Below are positions 22,797-32,913 of a stretch of DNA of 64,000 nt, one piece after another. Source of the stretch: Blastopirellula retiformator (GTDB lineage Bacteria; Planctomycetota; Planctomycetia; Pirellulales; Pirellulaceae); NCBI RefSeq assembly GCF_007859755.1, contig NZ_SJPF01000004.1:908898-972897 (forward strand), in the 5' to 3' direction. The notes under the pieces were generated by a model. It had not been told where the DNA came from. It did not search any database and saw only the letters and a list, made by a program, of their open reading frames with translations. Made by a program: the position numbers and the translations under genes. Position 1 is the first letter of the stretch; every line of letters begins with the position of its first letter.

Positions 22797-24302
22797 CTAC
22801 TCTGCTTCGACCAACTGCTCCTCTTCCGCGTTCTCTGGCGGCGACAGTATCTGGCAGAAGACGAAGAAGCCGGGGAAGAAGTTCTTGTTCGAGACTGGTT
22901 CGTGGATGACCGATTTCTGGTTGTTGACTTGCCAGATGTGGAAGTTGCCTTCCTGAATATCGAAGTTCGCAATCTGGTTCCAGGGTAGCTGGACCGGCGT
23001 TTTCTTGCCGCCGAAGAACGAGGTCGGCACGAATTCGAGATACTCGTCGTAGAAAGTGATTGCCGGCGTCCAGGCGACTGGGCGGCCAGCGGCGATTTCT
23101 TGTAGCATCGCCGCGCCGATTACCGATGAGACTTGGTTGCGAAGCACATCCAGGTCATCGTCGGCGCCGCGGATGTTGGCGCTGTAGGTGATCTTCTTGC
23201 TGTCGGTACCAAGACGGGGCTCGAACGACATTTGCGTCTGCGTGCCGGTGTAGGCGCCGTTGTAGTAGTGGCGGGTCGCCGAATAGGTGAACGATTCGAC
23301 ATCTTCGTACCGCAGCTCTTGCTCGCCGAACATGCCTGATTGATAGACCCCATGTTCGTGACAGCGGAACGAGGTCTTTTCGCAGTAGTAATAGCTAAAC
23401 GCGCTGATGGCGATCACCGCAAGCGGCGCCGCGATGCCGAGCAGCGGGTGGATGACGAAGAGCAGCAGGCTAAGAATCGTCAGCGTGATCGCCACGAACC
23501 AGCCAACCGCACGGAAGCGAGTTGCCCGTTCAAACAACACGCGGCCCAGGCCATTGACCGGGGTATGACTGGAATCGCGCTCGGGGATCAGCTTATGCAG
23601 CATTCGGATCAACAGGTACGAGTTGCGGCCTTTGATCGGAAACTTGATCGACGCATGCTCGTCATCGTGCCGCCAGATGCAGACCTGGTCGCCGTAGACG
23701 TCGACTGCCTGCAGTTGCTCAAACGGAACGAGACTGTCTTGCGACGTCCCGACCGCCAAGGCCGATTGGCTGATCGCCCACCCTTCGCCGGCCGCATGTT
23801 CGCCTCGCTCGAGCGCCTCGGACGCGCGGTGCTCGAGCATGTCGAGCAGGCGGTTATGCAGATCGGCGACCTGGTCGGGGCGATCTTCTTTGATGCGGTA
23901 GTTCATCACGATCGGCTTGTCGCGATCGACGACCCAATAGCGAACGTCACGCTGGATGCCGGCCGCGTTGCCGTTGTTAAAAATCTTCTTGTCCCAGAGC
24001 GACATCGCCAGCACGTCGGCGTCGGCAAACGTGTGGTCCTCGCCCAGTTCGGAAATGGCGAAGCCATGCCCCAAGTCGGCGCACCAGACCCGGCCGCGTC
24101 GTTTGAGGAAAGCGATCGTTTCCATGATGCCGGTGACGATCAGCCCGCCATAAAAGAAGAAGTCGTCCGCCCCGTCGTTATTGGGCTGAAAACCAAGGAC
24201 GATCCCGATGACGACCAGAATCGGACCAACTGCCCGCAGGAGGTGAATGACCCACGAAATCTCGCCCCGAACGAGGACGCGATGCGGTTCTGCTTCTTGC
24301 AT
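22797..24302 (-). CDS. Multi-pass membrane protein of unknown function
   Basis: This 501-residue protein is read from the ATG at 24302, which has AAAGG six bases upstream; a longer in-frame start at 24440 would add 46 residues with no counterpart to a leader. Hydrophobic helices lie near residues 17-37 and 48-65, and a pair near 285-325 (ITLTILSLLLFVIHPLLGIA). Two large soluble parts remain, one of about 215 residues between the helix pairs and one of about 170 residues at the C-terminus. Conserved domains were not recognised. Confidence 0.75.
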   Translation of the reverse strand: MQEAEPHRVLVRGEISWVIHLLRAVGPILVVIGIVLGFQPNNDGADDFFFYGGLIVTGIMETIAFLKRRGRVWCADLGHGFAISELGEDHTFADADVLAMSLWDKKIFNNGNAAGIQRDVRYWVVDRDKPIVMNYRIKEDRPDQVADLHNRLLDMLEHRASEALERGEHAAGEGWAISQSALAVGTSQDSLVPFEQLQAVDVYGDQVCIWRHDDEHASIKFPIKGRNSYLLIRMLHKLIPERDSSHTPVNGLGRVLFERATRFRAVGWFVAITLTILSLLLFVIHPLLGIAAPLAVIAISAFSYYYCEKTSFRCHEHGVYQSGMFGEQELRYEDVESFTYSATRHYYNGAYTGTQTQMSFEPRLGTDSKKITYSANIRGADDDLDVLRNQVSSVIGAAMLQEIAAGRPVAWTPAITFYDEYLEFVPTSFFGGKKTPVQLPWNQIANFDIQEGNFHIWQVNNQKSVIHEPVSNKNFFPGFFVFCQILSPPENAEEEQLVEAE

Positions 24303-24441
24303 GACTTGCCTTTCATGCGCGAGAAAAGTGGCGGCACATGGGAGAACGTCAGGGGATTCGATTTTTATAGCCGACCGCCGGGGGGAATGCAATCTTTGCC
24401 GAGGAAGAAGCTGGGCCACCCGGTCCATGGACTGGCGCACG

Positions 24442-24480
24442 AAAAAAGGAGCCGTTTTCGGGTGAAAGCGGCTCCTTTTA
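24442..24480 (-). terminator. Intrinsic terminator of the PVC cytochrome gene
   Basis: AAAAGGAGCCG and CGGCTCCTTTT form an 11-base stem with a 14-base loop, followed on the minus strand by a run of T. It lies 18 bases after the stop at 24498. Confidence 0.85.
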
Positions 24481-24497
24481 GGATTGTCATCTATTGC

Positions 24498-27400
24498 CTA
24501 GCGGCTGGTCTTGGCCTGACCGGCGACTTTCGCTTCGGGGGCGGCGCCCAGGAAGGTCATCAGGTCGGCGATTTCTTCGGCGGTCAGCTGATCGAGCAGG
24601 CCTTCCGGCATCACGCTGGTCGGGCTGCTGGCGATCTCGTCGATCTCGTTGGCCATGATCGTCCGCTTGGCGCCATCTTGGCCAGTCAGGATGACGTCGC
24701 CGTCAGTGGTGCGAGTCACTAAGCCGACCAGGACCTTGCCGTCCATCGTCAATACTTTGCGAGCCGCGTACTGATCGCTGATCACGTGCGACGGGAACAA
24801 CACCGACTCCAGGATCTGACGTTTCTGGAAGCGACGGGCAACCTCGGTCAAGTCAGGACCGACCGCTTCGCCAAACGAGCCGACGCGGTGACACGCCGCA
24901 CACTGGGCCTTCTTGAAGACCTGCTTGCCGTTGGCGTGATCGCCCCCCTGGAACTCGTCGTCGGTCAGGTAGTCGACCAACTCATCCAGGTTCCAGTTCC
25001 CCTTGGCGAGGTCGACCGGTTTCGCTTCCGGCATTTCGGGATGGTTCTCGGCGAACCAATCTTGCCAGGCGACGACGCGATCGGCGATCGGCGCGGTGTT
25101 GCTGGCCGGAAACTCGCCGGTCCATTTTTCGAGCAGGCGAATCGCGTTGATTCCCCCTTCGTCCTGCAGTTGGTCGGCCAAAATGATCAACTGGCGGATA
25201 TGTTCCGGATTGGTCGACGTGGCCGGGGCGTTGCGCAACTTGGCGAGGACCGCACTGGCGAATTCCCCCTTCAAGATCGAGAGGCTGTCCAACAGCAAAG
25301 CGAAGTTTTCGCCGGTCGGCTGCTGGGCCAGACCCATCGCGACCGAGGCTCGGCGTTCCGGATAGTCGCGATAGACCTCTCGCAGATAAGCCATCATCTC
25401 GTCGTTGTCGCTTTCGGCCAGGATCGCCACGATCCCCATCTGCAGCCGCTCGATCACGGCGCCTTCGCGGCCCTGCAGCTTCCTGTCGACGCCGCACAGG
25501 GTGTCGATGATGAAGGCCGGACGTTCTTCCGGCAGTTCAAACAACGCCGCCAAGGTCGCGTTCGGCCAGACGTCGCCGACGGTCAACAACAACAGCTTCT
25601 CTTCCGGGTCCAGATGTTTGACGAACTGCTTAGTCGACATTTCGACATAGCCTCGCAACCCTTCCCCGCCGTCGATCTCCAACCCCTTCTCAAGATGGCC
25701 GATCAGTTTCAGCTTCTCTTCGCGGGACCAGCCAGTCGGAATGAAGGTCATCTGCATCGCCAGGAACAGGCGTTCGCTGTTCGGGATGTTGCTGTCGAGG
25801 TGAGTGATGTACCGATCGGTGATCGAACCTTCCTGCAGGAAGGCGAGCGTCTGAATCAACTCGCGATTCATCACGTGATCGCCGGCCGGGAACTCGCGGG
25901 CAATCTGTTCGCCCAGGCGTCCCAGTTCCGAGTTCTTCATTTCGCCGCGGAAAATCGCGACCTGAATCACTCGCATGATGTCTTTGAAATCCTGGTCGGT
26001 CAGGTAGGTGTCGAGCAACTCGCTGGCCCGGTTGCAGATCTTGACCGCCCGGTCGTGCGTCGGATCGGCGATCATCGCCGCCACGGCGCCCATGTTGAAC
26101 AGGTGAGCGTCCTTGGTCGACAGGATTTCGCCAAACCACTCGTCGACCGGCTGACGTTCCAACAACCGGCGACCCGCCCAGGCTTCGCGACGATCGGTCG
26201 AGGTTAAAATCGGCTCGATCAGGCTCAGCGGGATCTTGGCGTCCTTGTAGGCGAGCGCTTCGGCGGCCGAGCGGCGCACCTTGGGGCTGGCGTCCGACAG
26301 CATATCGGCGATGCGATCCGCCGCTTCCGATTCGTTGCGGAGGCTGAGCAGTTTCAGCGTCTTCATTCGCACGTCGGCGTCGGGATCATTGGAAAGCTTC
26401 AGCAGAAATTCGATGCTCGGCGTCGGGCCGTACAGTTGCATCAGTTCGAGGGCCCGAACGCGGAACTGCGACGGGTTTTTCTCGGCGATGGCGACCCCTT
26501 GGACTTGGGCGTCCCAGGTGTTGCCCATGTCGGCTTGAATTTCGGCGATGTGCTGGCGACCCCAGGCGCTATGCGGCTGCGGTTGGCGAACGGCGGCGAC
26601 AATGCCGGTTTCGTCATCCTTCAGCTGGCCGGCCGGTTCATCGCCTTTCCAGACGATGCGGTAGATGCCGCCGTCGGTTCCGCGACCGCCGGTGCTGATG
26701 TACAACCAACCGTCGGGGCCAACGTCGATGTCGGTGGCGTTGAACTGCTTCCCTTCCAGGAAGTCTTCCTGCGAAGCGCGGTAGCCGGCTCGGTCGGTGA
26801 TGAACTGCAGCGTGGTGATGCGGCCATTCGACCAATCGCACGCAAACAGGCGATCCTGGTAGCGGGGCGGATATTTCTGGTGATCATAAAAGACCATGCC
26901 GGTCGGCGAGGCGGCCTTGGTTTCCAGCGTCGCCGGCAGGCTATCGATGTAGAACGACGGCCACTTCGCCCAACCGCTGCGCCAACCGAACTCGGCGCCA
27001 GGGATGACCTGCAGCACGCGCGGCGGCAAGTGCCAGACGAGGCCTTCGTCCCATTCCATGTCCGAGTCGTAGGTGAACAGTTCGCCGTCGCGATTGAACG
27101 ACAGGTCGAACGCATTCCGCAGACCGCCGGCGACCACTTCGACAAAGCTGCCGTCGACATCGGTCCGCAGGATCATCCCGCCGGGCGCTTTGACGCCAAC
27201 CGCATGTCCGCCGGGATCTTCAAAGCGTTTGACCAGGTCCCCTTCGTAGTAGTTGCGATGGGGGCTGGTTTCGGAAATCTGGCCGGCCATTTGCGTGTGG
27301 TTGCCGACCGTCAGATAGATCAAACCGTCAGGGCCGAGCGCCATTTGGTGGGCGCCATGTTCGCCAAGCGGGCCGGTGAACTTGATCAACGTTTCGCTGA

Positions 27401-28316
27401 TCGAGAGCTGACCATCCTGGTCTTCGTCTTTCAGGTGATACATGGCGGTCCCTTGCGGGCCTTCGCCGATGGCGTAAACGTCGCCGTTAAGCGGCAGGAT
27501 TCCCTGCACGTTTTTCACTTCGTCGCAGTAGACGCGGCCGGTGTCGACGACGCCATCCTTGTTCTCGTCCGAGAAGATCATCAGCGGGCCACCCTCTTGC
27601 GAGGCGACGATGCTGCCGAACTCATTGAAGGCCATCGCCAACAGCGAACCGGTCTTTTCGGCCGAGATTACTTCCTGAATCGCGAAGCCCGGCATGATCT
27701 GGAAGCGGGGCTCTTCTTTCGGGGCGATGGGAGTCGAAACGGTTGTGGTGGTCGGATCGTCGACCGACGGAACCGGAATCGCTCCTTCGGCCAACCACGG
27801 AGCGGTCGTGCCCCTCGGGCCGTAAACCTGCACCGCCGACCACTGTGAGTCGTTGTATTGCGTCGATTGCCACTGCGGAATGATCCGCGTGCTGGCCAGC
27901 CAGGTGCCGTCGCTGACGACATCGACCGTGCGACCGTTTTGATCGGTGAACTGCAGACGCACCGCCAAAGCGGCGGTCGGGCCGGTCGTATTGGTGACCT
28001 GAACGGCGATCACGTTGCGGCCGGCGACGATGTGCCGGCTGATGTCGATTGTCCGCATTTGCTGCCAAGACTGGCCGCTGGCGACCCGATCGCCATTGAT
28101 CCACAGATCGTAGGCGTCATCGGCGGCGGCCTGCAAAATCACCCGCTGCGAACCGCGGACGTTGATCGTCTTGCGGAAGAAACAGCTGGTGCGCGGGACC
28201 GCGTCTTTGGAATGCTGTGGGGCCCAAATCCAGTTGGCGGTCTCGGCATTTACCGATCCTGCGGCAATCAGCAGGAGCCCGCAAGTCAGGAGCTGAGTCA
28301 GTCTTTTCACGTTCAT
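24498..28316 (-). CDS. Giant secreted PVC-type cytochrome (propeller, HEAT repeats, CxxCH)
   Basis: This 1272-residue exported protein has a signal peptide ending near SVNA. Next is a beta-sandwich (WIWAPQHSKDAVPRTSCFFRK, about 25-165), then a six-bladed propeller of the 'PVC membrane-bound dehydrogenase' type (about 210-590; ALGPDGLIYLTVGN, DVGPDGWLYISTGG). HEAT-like repeats fill about 620-1100, and a C-terminal haem-binding domain carries CAACH at about residue 1138 followed by VGPDLTEVARRF and the typical end MPEGLLDQLTAEEIADLM. These proteins occur in large numbers in planctomycetes and are thought to oxidise sugars or other organics. The ATG at 28316 is preferred over upstream in-frame starts because it begins a normal leader. 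Confidence 0.92.
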   Translation of the reverse strand: MNVKRLTQLLTCGLLLIAAGSVNAETANWIWAPQHSKDAVPRTSCFFRKTINVRGSQRVILQAAADDAYDLWINGDRVASGQSWQQMRTIDISRHIVAGRNVIAVQVTNTTGPTAALAVRLQFTDQNGRTVDVVSDGTWLASTRIIPQWQSTQYNDSQWSAVQVYGPRGTTAPWLAEGAIPVPSVDDPTTTTVSTPIAPKEEPRFQIMPGFAIQEVISAEKTGSLLAMAFNEFGSIVASQEGGPLMIFSDENKDGVVDTGRVYCDEVKNVQGILPLNGDVYAIGEGPQGTAMYHLKDEDQDGQLSISETLIKFTGPLGEHGAHQMALGPDGLIYLTVGNHTQMAGQISETSPHRNYYEGDLVKRFEDPGGHAVGVKAPGGMILRTDVDGSFVEVVAGGLRNAFDLSFNRDGELFTYDSDMEWDEGLVWHLPPRVLQVIPGAEFGWRSGWAKWPSFYIDSLPATLETKAASPTGMVFYDHQKYPPRYQDRLFACDWSNGRITTLQFITDRAGYRASQEDFLEGKQFNATDIDVGPDGWLYISTGGRGTDGGIYRIVWKGDEPAGQLKDDETGIVAAVRQPQPHSAWGRQHIAEIQADMGNTWDAQVQGVAIAEKNPSQFRVRALELMQLYGPTPSIEFLLKLSNDPDADVRMKTLKLLSLRNESEAADRIADMLSDASPKVRRSAAEALAYKDAKIPLSLIEPILTSTDRREAWAGRRLLERQPVDEWFGEILSTKDAHLFNMGAVAAMIADPTHDRAVKICNRASELLDTYLTDQDFKDIMRVIQVAIFRGEMKNSELGRLGEQIAREFPAGDHVMNRELIQTLAFLQEGSITDRYITHLDSNIPNSERLFLAMQMTFIPTGWSREEKLKLIGHLEKGLEIDGGEGLRGYVEMSTKQFVKHLDPEEKLLLLTVGDVWPNATLAALFELPEERPAFIIDTLCGVDRKLQGREGAVIERLQMGIVAILAESDNDEMMAYLREVYRDYPERRASVAMGLAQQPTGENFALLLDSLSILKGEFASAVLAKLRNAPATSTNPEHIRQLIILADQLQDEGGINAIRLLEKWTGEFPASNTAPIADRVVAWQDWFAENHPEMPEAKPVDLAKGNWNLDELVDYLTDDEFQGGDHANGKQVFKKAQCAACHRVGSFGEAVGPDLTEVARRFQKRQILESVLFPSHVISDQYAARKVLTMDGKVLVGLVTRTTDGDVILTGQDGAKRTIMANEIDEIASSPTSVMPEGLLDQLTAEEIADLMTFLGAAPEAKVAGQAKTSR

Positions 28317-28750
28317 GGCTGGTTGGAGCATTCGAGCAGTTGGCTTAGTTACGTCGTTACTGGTCTGCCCTGTAGGGGTATGCCACCCTCCCACGACGCT
28401 TTGTCGCAGATGGAAAAATGCGGCATCATTTCATGAATCGGGCCTCGCGATTCACAAAATCAGCAAAACTGGCATTTCCGGACTAATTATGAAAAATTAC
28501 CAACCGCGCCAGCGGAAACGTGCCAGCACTCTGGCGCATCCATTGCGAGAAAAGTAAGGGAAAAAAGTTGCGCATTTACTTGTTATTGACCGTTACCGCG
28601 TCAACAGAATAGGATGCAAACACCTTGTCTGACGCGAGGGGCAGCGTTTGCGGAAGCTACCTGTCTTAGCTCGCTTGGCTCTAGTCCTTAAATTCCCACC
28701 ACGCGCGGCTTCGCTATCCTCTGGCGACGTCGTGGAAAGGATATTTGCTG
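28317..28750. other. Divergent promoter region
   Basis: This 434-base gap separates the minus-strand cytochrome from the plus-strand ABC importer and must hold both promoters. A TTGACC at about 28587 with an AT-rich hexamer 17 bases later is a weak promoter candidate. No gene is supported. Confidence 0.4.
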
Positions 28751-30721
28751 ATGAATTGGCGTTTTCTCCCAGGGTTTCTGATCGTAGCTTGCCTGCTGCT
28801 AGCGGGCGTTTCTGGATGCGGCGGTTCTGGAGGAGAGACGACGACGACTGAGCAGCCGACTACCTCTGGTAGTGGGGAAGGCGAAACGACGACCGAGACA
28901 GAAGAGCCGGAGGAAGCGGAAACGCTGCTTGAGCCGTATGACGCTCCGACGCTCGAAGAGCTGGATGAAAAAGTCAAATGGGTCGATCAGCCGGTCGTCG
29001 ATCCGATCGAGCAGCTGAAGAAAGAGCTCGAAAAAGAGCCGGCGCTGACCGATGCCGAGACCGCGCTGTCGCTGAAGAACGACTTTCCGCCCAATAAAGA
29101 GAATAACGAAAAGATCTTGTCGGCCCTCGGTCGGCAGCCCTTGTCAGAGGATGAGGTCAACTACGACGCGACGATCGTGCGTCACGTTGGCGGCGACGCC
29201 AAAAGCACCAATCCGCTGATGATCAGCTCGGTCACCGAGTTCGACGTGGTTGGGCTGATGGGGATCGAGGTCTTCGGCTTCGATTGGAACATGGACCCGT
29301 TGGCCAACTCCGACTACGTCGTCAGCTGGCAGACGAGCGAGGACGGCTTGTACGACAAGGTGGTGTTGCGGGACGACATCTATTGGTCGGACGGCAAAAA
29401 GTTCACCGCCCAGGACGTGATGTTCTCGTTTCAGGTGATCATGGATCCGGCGTCGCAGGTTCCGGCCGTGAAGCAGGGAACCGATCGGATTCGCTGGGTG
29501 CAGGCCTACGATGACAACACGATCGTCTACTTCCATCGCGAGTCGACTCCGGTCAACGTCTGGAACATCAACTTCCCCGTGATTCCGAAGCACATCTACG
29601 AAGAGACGATCAAAGAAGATCCAACGATGCGGCTGAGCAAGGCGCACGCCGACCTGGAAGAGAACCCGGTCTGCGGCGGTCCTTACATGCTGGTCAAGCA
29701 TGATCGCGGGCAGGAAATCGTCTTGGAACGCCGCGAAGACTTCTACATGGTCGACGGCAAGCAGGTGCGTAATAAGCCTTACTTCAAGACGATCCGCTTC
29801 CGCATTATCGAAGACCCGAATACTGCAATCCTGGCGCTGAAAACCGGTTCGATCGAGGAAATGGCGATTCCCGCCAATTTGTGGTCGACGCAAGCGGCGG
29901 ATGAAAAGTTCTATGAGCACAACACGAAAGCGACCGACACCGAATGGGTCAGCTTTCATATTTGTTGGAATGTGAAGTCGGTCTTCTTTGAAGACAAACG
30001 CGTTCGCCAGGCGATGTCGTACTCGTTTCATCACGAGGAAATGCTGAACAAGCTGTTTGGGGGACTCTATGAGCCGGCCGCTGGTCCGTTTCATCCCACC
30101 TCTTGGATGGCGCCGAAGCCGTTTCCGGAACCTTACAAACAAGACTTGGACAAGGCGGAAGAGCTGTTGGACGAGGCTGGCTGGGTCGACACCGATCTGG
30201 ACGGTATCCGCGACAAGAAGATCAACGGCAAGAAGGTCCGCTTTGAGTTCTCGGTCGTCTGCCCGCCGAATCCGCTGCTGGAGCGCGTTTGCAAACTGCT
30301 GAAGCGCGATCTGGGCAAGATCGGCGTCGCCTGCAACATCAAGATGGTCGAGTTCACGGCGCTCCAGCAGTTGAACCTGGATCATAACTTTGAGGCCTCG
30401 GTCAGCGGCTGGGGAACGAGCACCGATCCCTACTCGACCGAGAACATCTTCGGAACGAAAGAAGGTCGTAACTACGGCCAGTACTCCAACCCCGAAGTTG
30501 ACGATCTGTTTGAGCAAGGTCTGCGCGAGTTCGACAAAGAGAAACGCGCAAAAATCTACGGCAAGGTGCACGAGATCCTGTACGAAGATCAGGTCTACAC
30601 CTGGCTCTTCTATCGCAACTCGTTCTACGGTTTCAACAAGAAGCTCCGCGGTTATCGCTTTAGTCCCCGCGGACCCTACAACTACAGCCCCGGGTTTAGC
30701 GGCATTTGGGCCGCCGAGTAG
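28751..30721 (+). CDS. ABC importer substrate-binding lipoprotein (peptide type, SBP_bac_5)
   Basis: This 656-residue family 5 solute-binding protein captures peptides or similar solutes for the permeases downstream. It starts with a lipoprotein leader (lipobox VSGC, Cys near 24). An acidic Thr/Glu-rich linker of about 40 residues follows, then an extra N-terminal segment of about 70 residues before the family core (DPLANSDYVVSWQTSEDGLYDKVVLRDDIYWSDGKKFTAQDV). The late part (KIYGKVHEILYEDQVYTWLFYRN) is also typical. The ATG at 28751 follows GGAAAGGA. It is the first gene of a four-gene importer operon. Confidence 0.93.
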   Translation: MNWRFLPGFLIVACLLLAGVSGCGGSGGETTTTEQPTTSGSGEGETTTETEEPEEAETLLEPYDAPTLEELDEKVKWVDQPVVDPIEQLKKELEKEPALTDAETALSLKNDFPPNKENNEKILSALGRQPLSEDEVNYDATIVRHVGGDAKSTNPLMISSVTEFDVVGLMGIEVFGFDWNMDPLANSDYVVSWQTSEDGLYDKVVLRDDIYWSDGKKFTAQDVMFSFQVIMDPASQVPAVKQGTDRIRWVQAYDDNTIVYFHRESTPVNVWNINFPVIPKHIYEETIKEDPTMRLSKAHADLEENPVCGGPYMLVKHDRGQEIVLERREDFYMVDGKQVRNKPYFKTIRFRIIEDPNTAILALKTGSIEEMAIPANLWSTQAADEKFYEHNTKATDTEWVSFHICWNVKSVFFEDKRVRQAMSYSFHHEEMLNKLFGGLYEPAAGPFHPTSWMAPKPFPEPYKQDLDKAEELLDEAGWVDTDLDGIRDKKINGKKVRFEFSVVCPPNPLLERVCKLLKRDLGKIGVACNIKMVEFTALQQLNLDHNFEASVSGWGTSTDPYSTENIFGTKEGRNYGQYSNPEVDDLFEQGLREFDKEKRAKIYGKVHEILYEDQVYTWLFYRNSFYGFNKKLRGYRFSPRGPYNYSPGFSGIWAAE

Positions 30722-30762
30722 GACGTAGTTTCTGGCCAGCGAAACCGAAGTAGCTTTTACTT

Positions 30763-31749
30763 ATGCTTATTTACATCGTTCGACGTCTGTTTATCAGCGT
30801 CATCACGTTGGTTTTGATTACGGGCTGCATCTACGGATTGATCCGTGCGATGCCCGGTTCGCCGTTGACGGCGCTATTGGCTGGCGGGGGCGAAGCCTCT
30901 GACAAGTCGATCAGCACGCAACAGTACGAGCGGATGAAGGAGCAGTTCGGTCTGAACAAGCACTGGACGCTGGGTTACTTTGACTGGCTCGGCGGGGTGC
31001 TCAAGGGAGACCTGCAAAACGCGCTTTCGCGACCCGGCTCGGTCGCCAAGCTGATTGGGGACCGAATCGCGGCGACGTTGTTGCTGTCGGTGACGTCGCT
31101 CATTTTGGCGTATCTGCTTTCGATCCCACTCGGCCTTTATTCGACCGCGCGAAACGGAACCATACCGGAGCGCGGGACGAATTTGGTCCTGTACATGCTT
31201 TACTCGCTTCCCGTCTTCGTTGCGGCGCTTTACCTGCAGATTCTGTTCCACGTGAAGCTGGAGTGGTTGCCGCTGTACGGGGTGACCAGTTCCAACTACG
31301 CCGAGCTGTCGCTGTGGGGGAAAGCGTGGGACTTGTTCTTGCACTGCGTCCTGCCGGTGACTTGTTTTACCTACACCTCGCTGGCCTATTACACGCGGTT
31401 CATTAAGGCCAACATGCTGGAAGTGGTGCAGCAGGATTACATTCGCACGGCGAAGGCGAAAGGGGTCGGCCCCTTCAAGATTTTGACGGTCCACGCGTTT
31501 CGCAATTCGTTGATTCCGTTCGTCACGCTGATCGGCCTGACGTTGCCGGCGCTATTCAGCGGCGCGATCATCATTGAAAAGATCTTCAGCTGGCCGGGCA
31601 TGGGCGCCCTGTTTCTGGATGCGATCAGTCAGCGCGATTATCCGCTGGTGATGGGGCTCGTCCTGTTGTTCTCTTCACTGACCTTGCTGGGCCAGTTGCT
31701 CGCCGACATTTTGTATGGCGTTGTGGATCCGCGAATCTCTTATTCCTAG
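30763..31749 (+). CDS. ABC transporter permease, DppB/OppB type
   Basis: This 328-residue inner membrane permease has six expected helices and begins with the family start MLIYIVRRLFISVITLVLIT. The EAA-like loop that docks the ATPase reads YIRTAKAKGVGPFKILTVHAFRNSLIPF at about residues 226-253. It pairs with the following gene to form the channel of the importer. The gap to the binding protein is 41 bases and to the next permease 12 bases. Confidence 0.94.
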   Translation: MLIYIVRRLFISVITLVLITGCIYGLIRAMPGSPLTALLAGGGEASDKSISTQQYERMKEQFGLNKHWTLGYFDWLGGVLKGDLQNALSRPGSVAKLIGDRIAATLLLSVTSLILAYLLSIPLGLYSTARNGTIPERGTNLVLYMLYSLPVFVAALYLQILFHVKLEWLPLYGVTSSNYAELSLWGKAWDLFLHCVLPVTCFTYTSLAYYTRFIKANMLEVVQQDYIRTAKAKGVGPFKILTVHAFRNSLIPFVTLIGLTLPALFSGAIIIEKIFSWPGMGALFLDAISQRDYPLVMGLVLLFSSLTLLGQLLADILYGVVDPRISYS

Positions 31750-31761
31750 ACGCAGTTAAAC

Positions 31762-32886
31762 ATGTCGAGCGAACCGGCTCCTAACTCACCGACCAAAGAG
31801 CGCGAATCTTACGGTTTCTGGCGCGAGTCTTGGCGAAACTTTCGGAAGCGTCCGCAAGCGATGGCGGCGCTCGCCTTTGTCGGCTTCTTGGCGCTGGTCG
31901 CATTGACCGCGCCGATGATCGTCGGCACGCGTCCGATCGTCTGCGAGTACAAAGGGGAAATCCACTTTCCTTGCACGTACTACTACTACCGCATCCTCGG
32001 CCTGAACTCGATGGCCTTCAAGATCGAGGCGGTCTTCACCCAAGACAAGTTTCGCGGCGTCTATCCAGGCAACCTGAAAGAGAAAGATCCCGATAGCTGG
32101 GCGATCTGGCCGCTGGTCTACCAAGATCCCTATCGGGCGATCGAAGAAGGCGAATGGCCCGATCAGCCCGAGAATCCCTATGGAGGCGCTGGTCAGCCGA
32201 ATTCGTTCAACCTGTTGGGGACGAACCTCGACGGCGTCGACGTCTTCGCTCAGATGGTCCATGCGACGCAGATCTCGCTGCTGGTCGGGATCGTGTCGAT
32301 GGGAATCGCTGCGACGATCGGCATCGTCGTTGGCGCCTTGGCCGGCTTTTACGGGGGCTGGGTCGACATCATCCTTAGTCGCGTGATCGAAATGGTCATG
32401 TGCCTGCCGACGCTGGTGTTGATTTTGGCGGTCCGCTCGATTTTAGATGACATCACGATCTGGCACTTGATGGTCTTGATCGGCATCACCGGCTGGACCA
32501 GCGTCGCGCGATTGACCCGCGGCGAGTTCATGAAGATCCGCGAAATCGAATACGTCTCGGCCGCCCGCTCGCTGGGCGCCGGTCAGTTTCGGTTGATGTT
32601 CGTCCATATTCTCCGCAACGCGCTGGCGCCGATCCTGGTGCCGATTTCGTTTGGCATCGCCTCGGCGATTTTGACTGAAGGCGCACTCAGTTTTCTCGGT
32701 TTCGGGGCGCCCCCGCCCAATCCCAGCTGGGGCACGCTGCTCAAAGAAGGAAGCGCCAATATTCAGTCAATGTGGTGGCTTGTCCTCTTCCCCGGCTTGG
32801 CGATTTTCTTCACCGTGCTCGCCTACAACTTGATCGGCGAAGGGGTCCAGGAAGCGACTGATCCGCGTACCCGTGAGGGAGCTTAG
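31762..32886 (+). CDS. ABC transporter permease, DppC/OppC type
   Basis: This 374-residue permease is longer than the usual 300. Between the first helix (about 35-53) and the remaining membrane domain it has an insertion of about 100 residues (about 55-165) that should lie outside the membrane (RGVYPGNLKEKDPDSWAIWPLVYQD). The coupling loop YVSAARSLGAGQFRLMFVHILRNALAPI and the C-terminal motif GALSFLGFGAPPPNPSWG are standard for the DppC family. Confidence 0.93.
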   Translation: MSSEPAPNSPTKERESYGFWRESWRNFRKRPQAMAALAFVGFLALVALTAPMIVGTRPIVCEYKGEIHFPCTYYYYRILGLNSMAFKIEAVFTQDKFRGVYPGNLKEKDPDSWAIWPLVYQDPYRAIEEGEWPDQPENPYGGAGQPNSFNLLGTNLDGVDVFAQMVHATQISLLVGIVSMGIAATIGIVVGALAGFYGGWVDIILSRVIEMVMCLPTLVLILAVRSILDDITIWHLMVLIGITGWTSVARLTRGEFMKIREIEYVSAARSLGAGQFRLMFVHILRNALAPILVPISFGIASAILTEGALSFLGFGAPPPNPSWGTLLKEGSANIQSMWWLVLFPGLAIFFTVLAYNLIGEGVQEATDPRTREGA

Positions 32887-32913
32887 GCTACACCTGCCAG
32901 GCGTATTGAATCT

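Noticed and set aside
24786-27848. Long frames antisense to the PVC cytochrome gene
   Set aside because: The minus-strand protein has clear domains over the whole region; the plus-strand frames are basic, low-information shadows.
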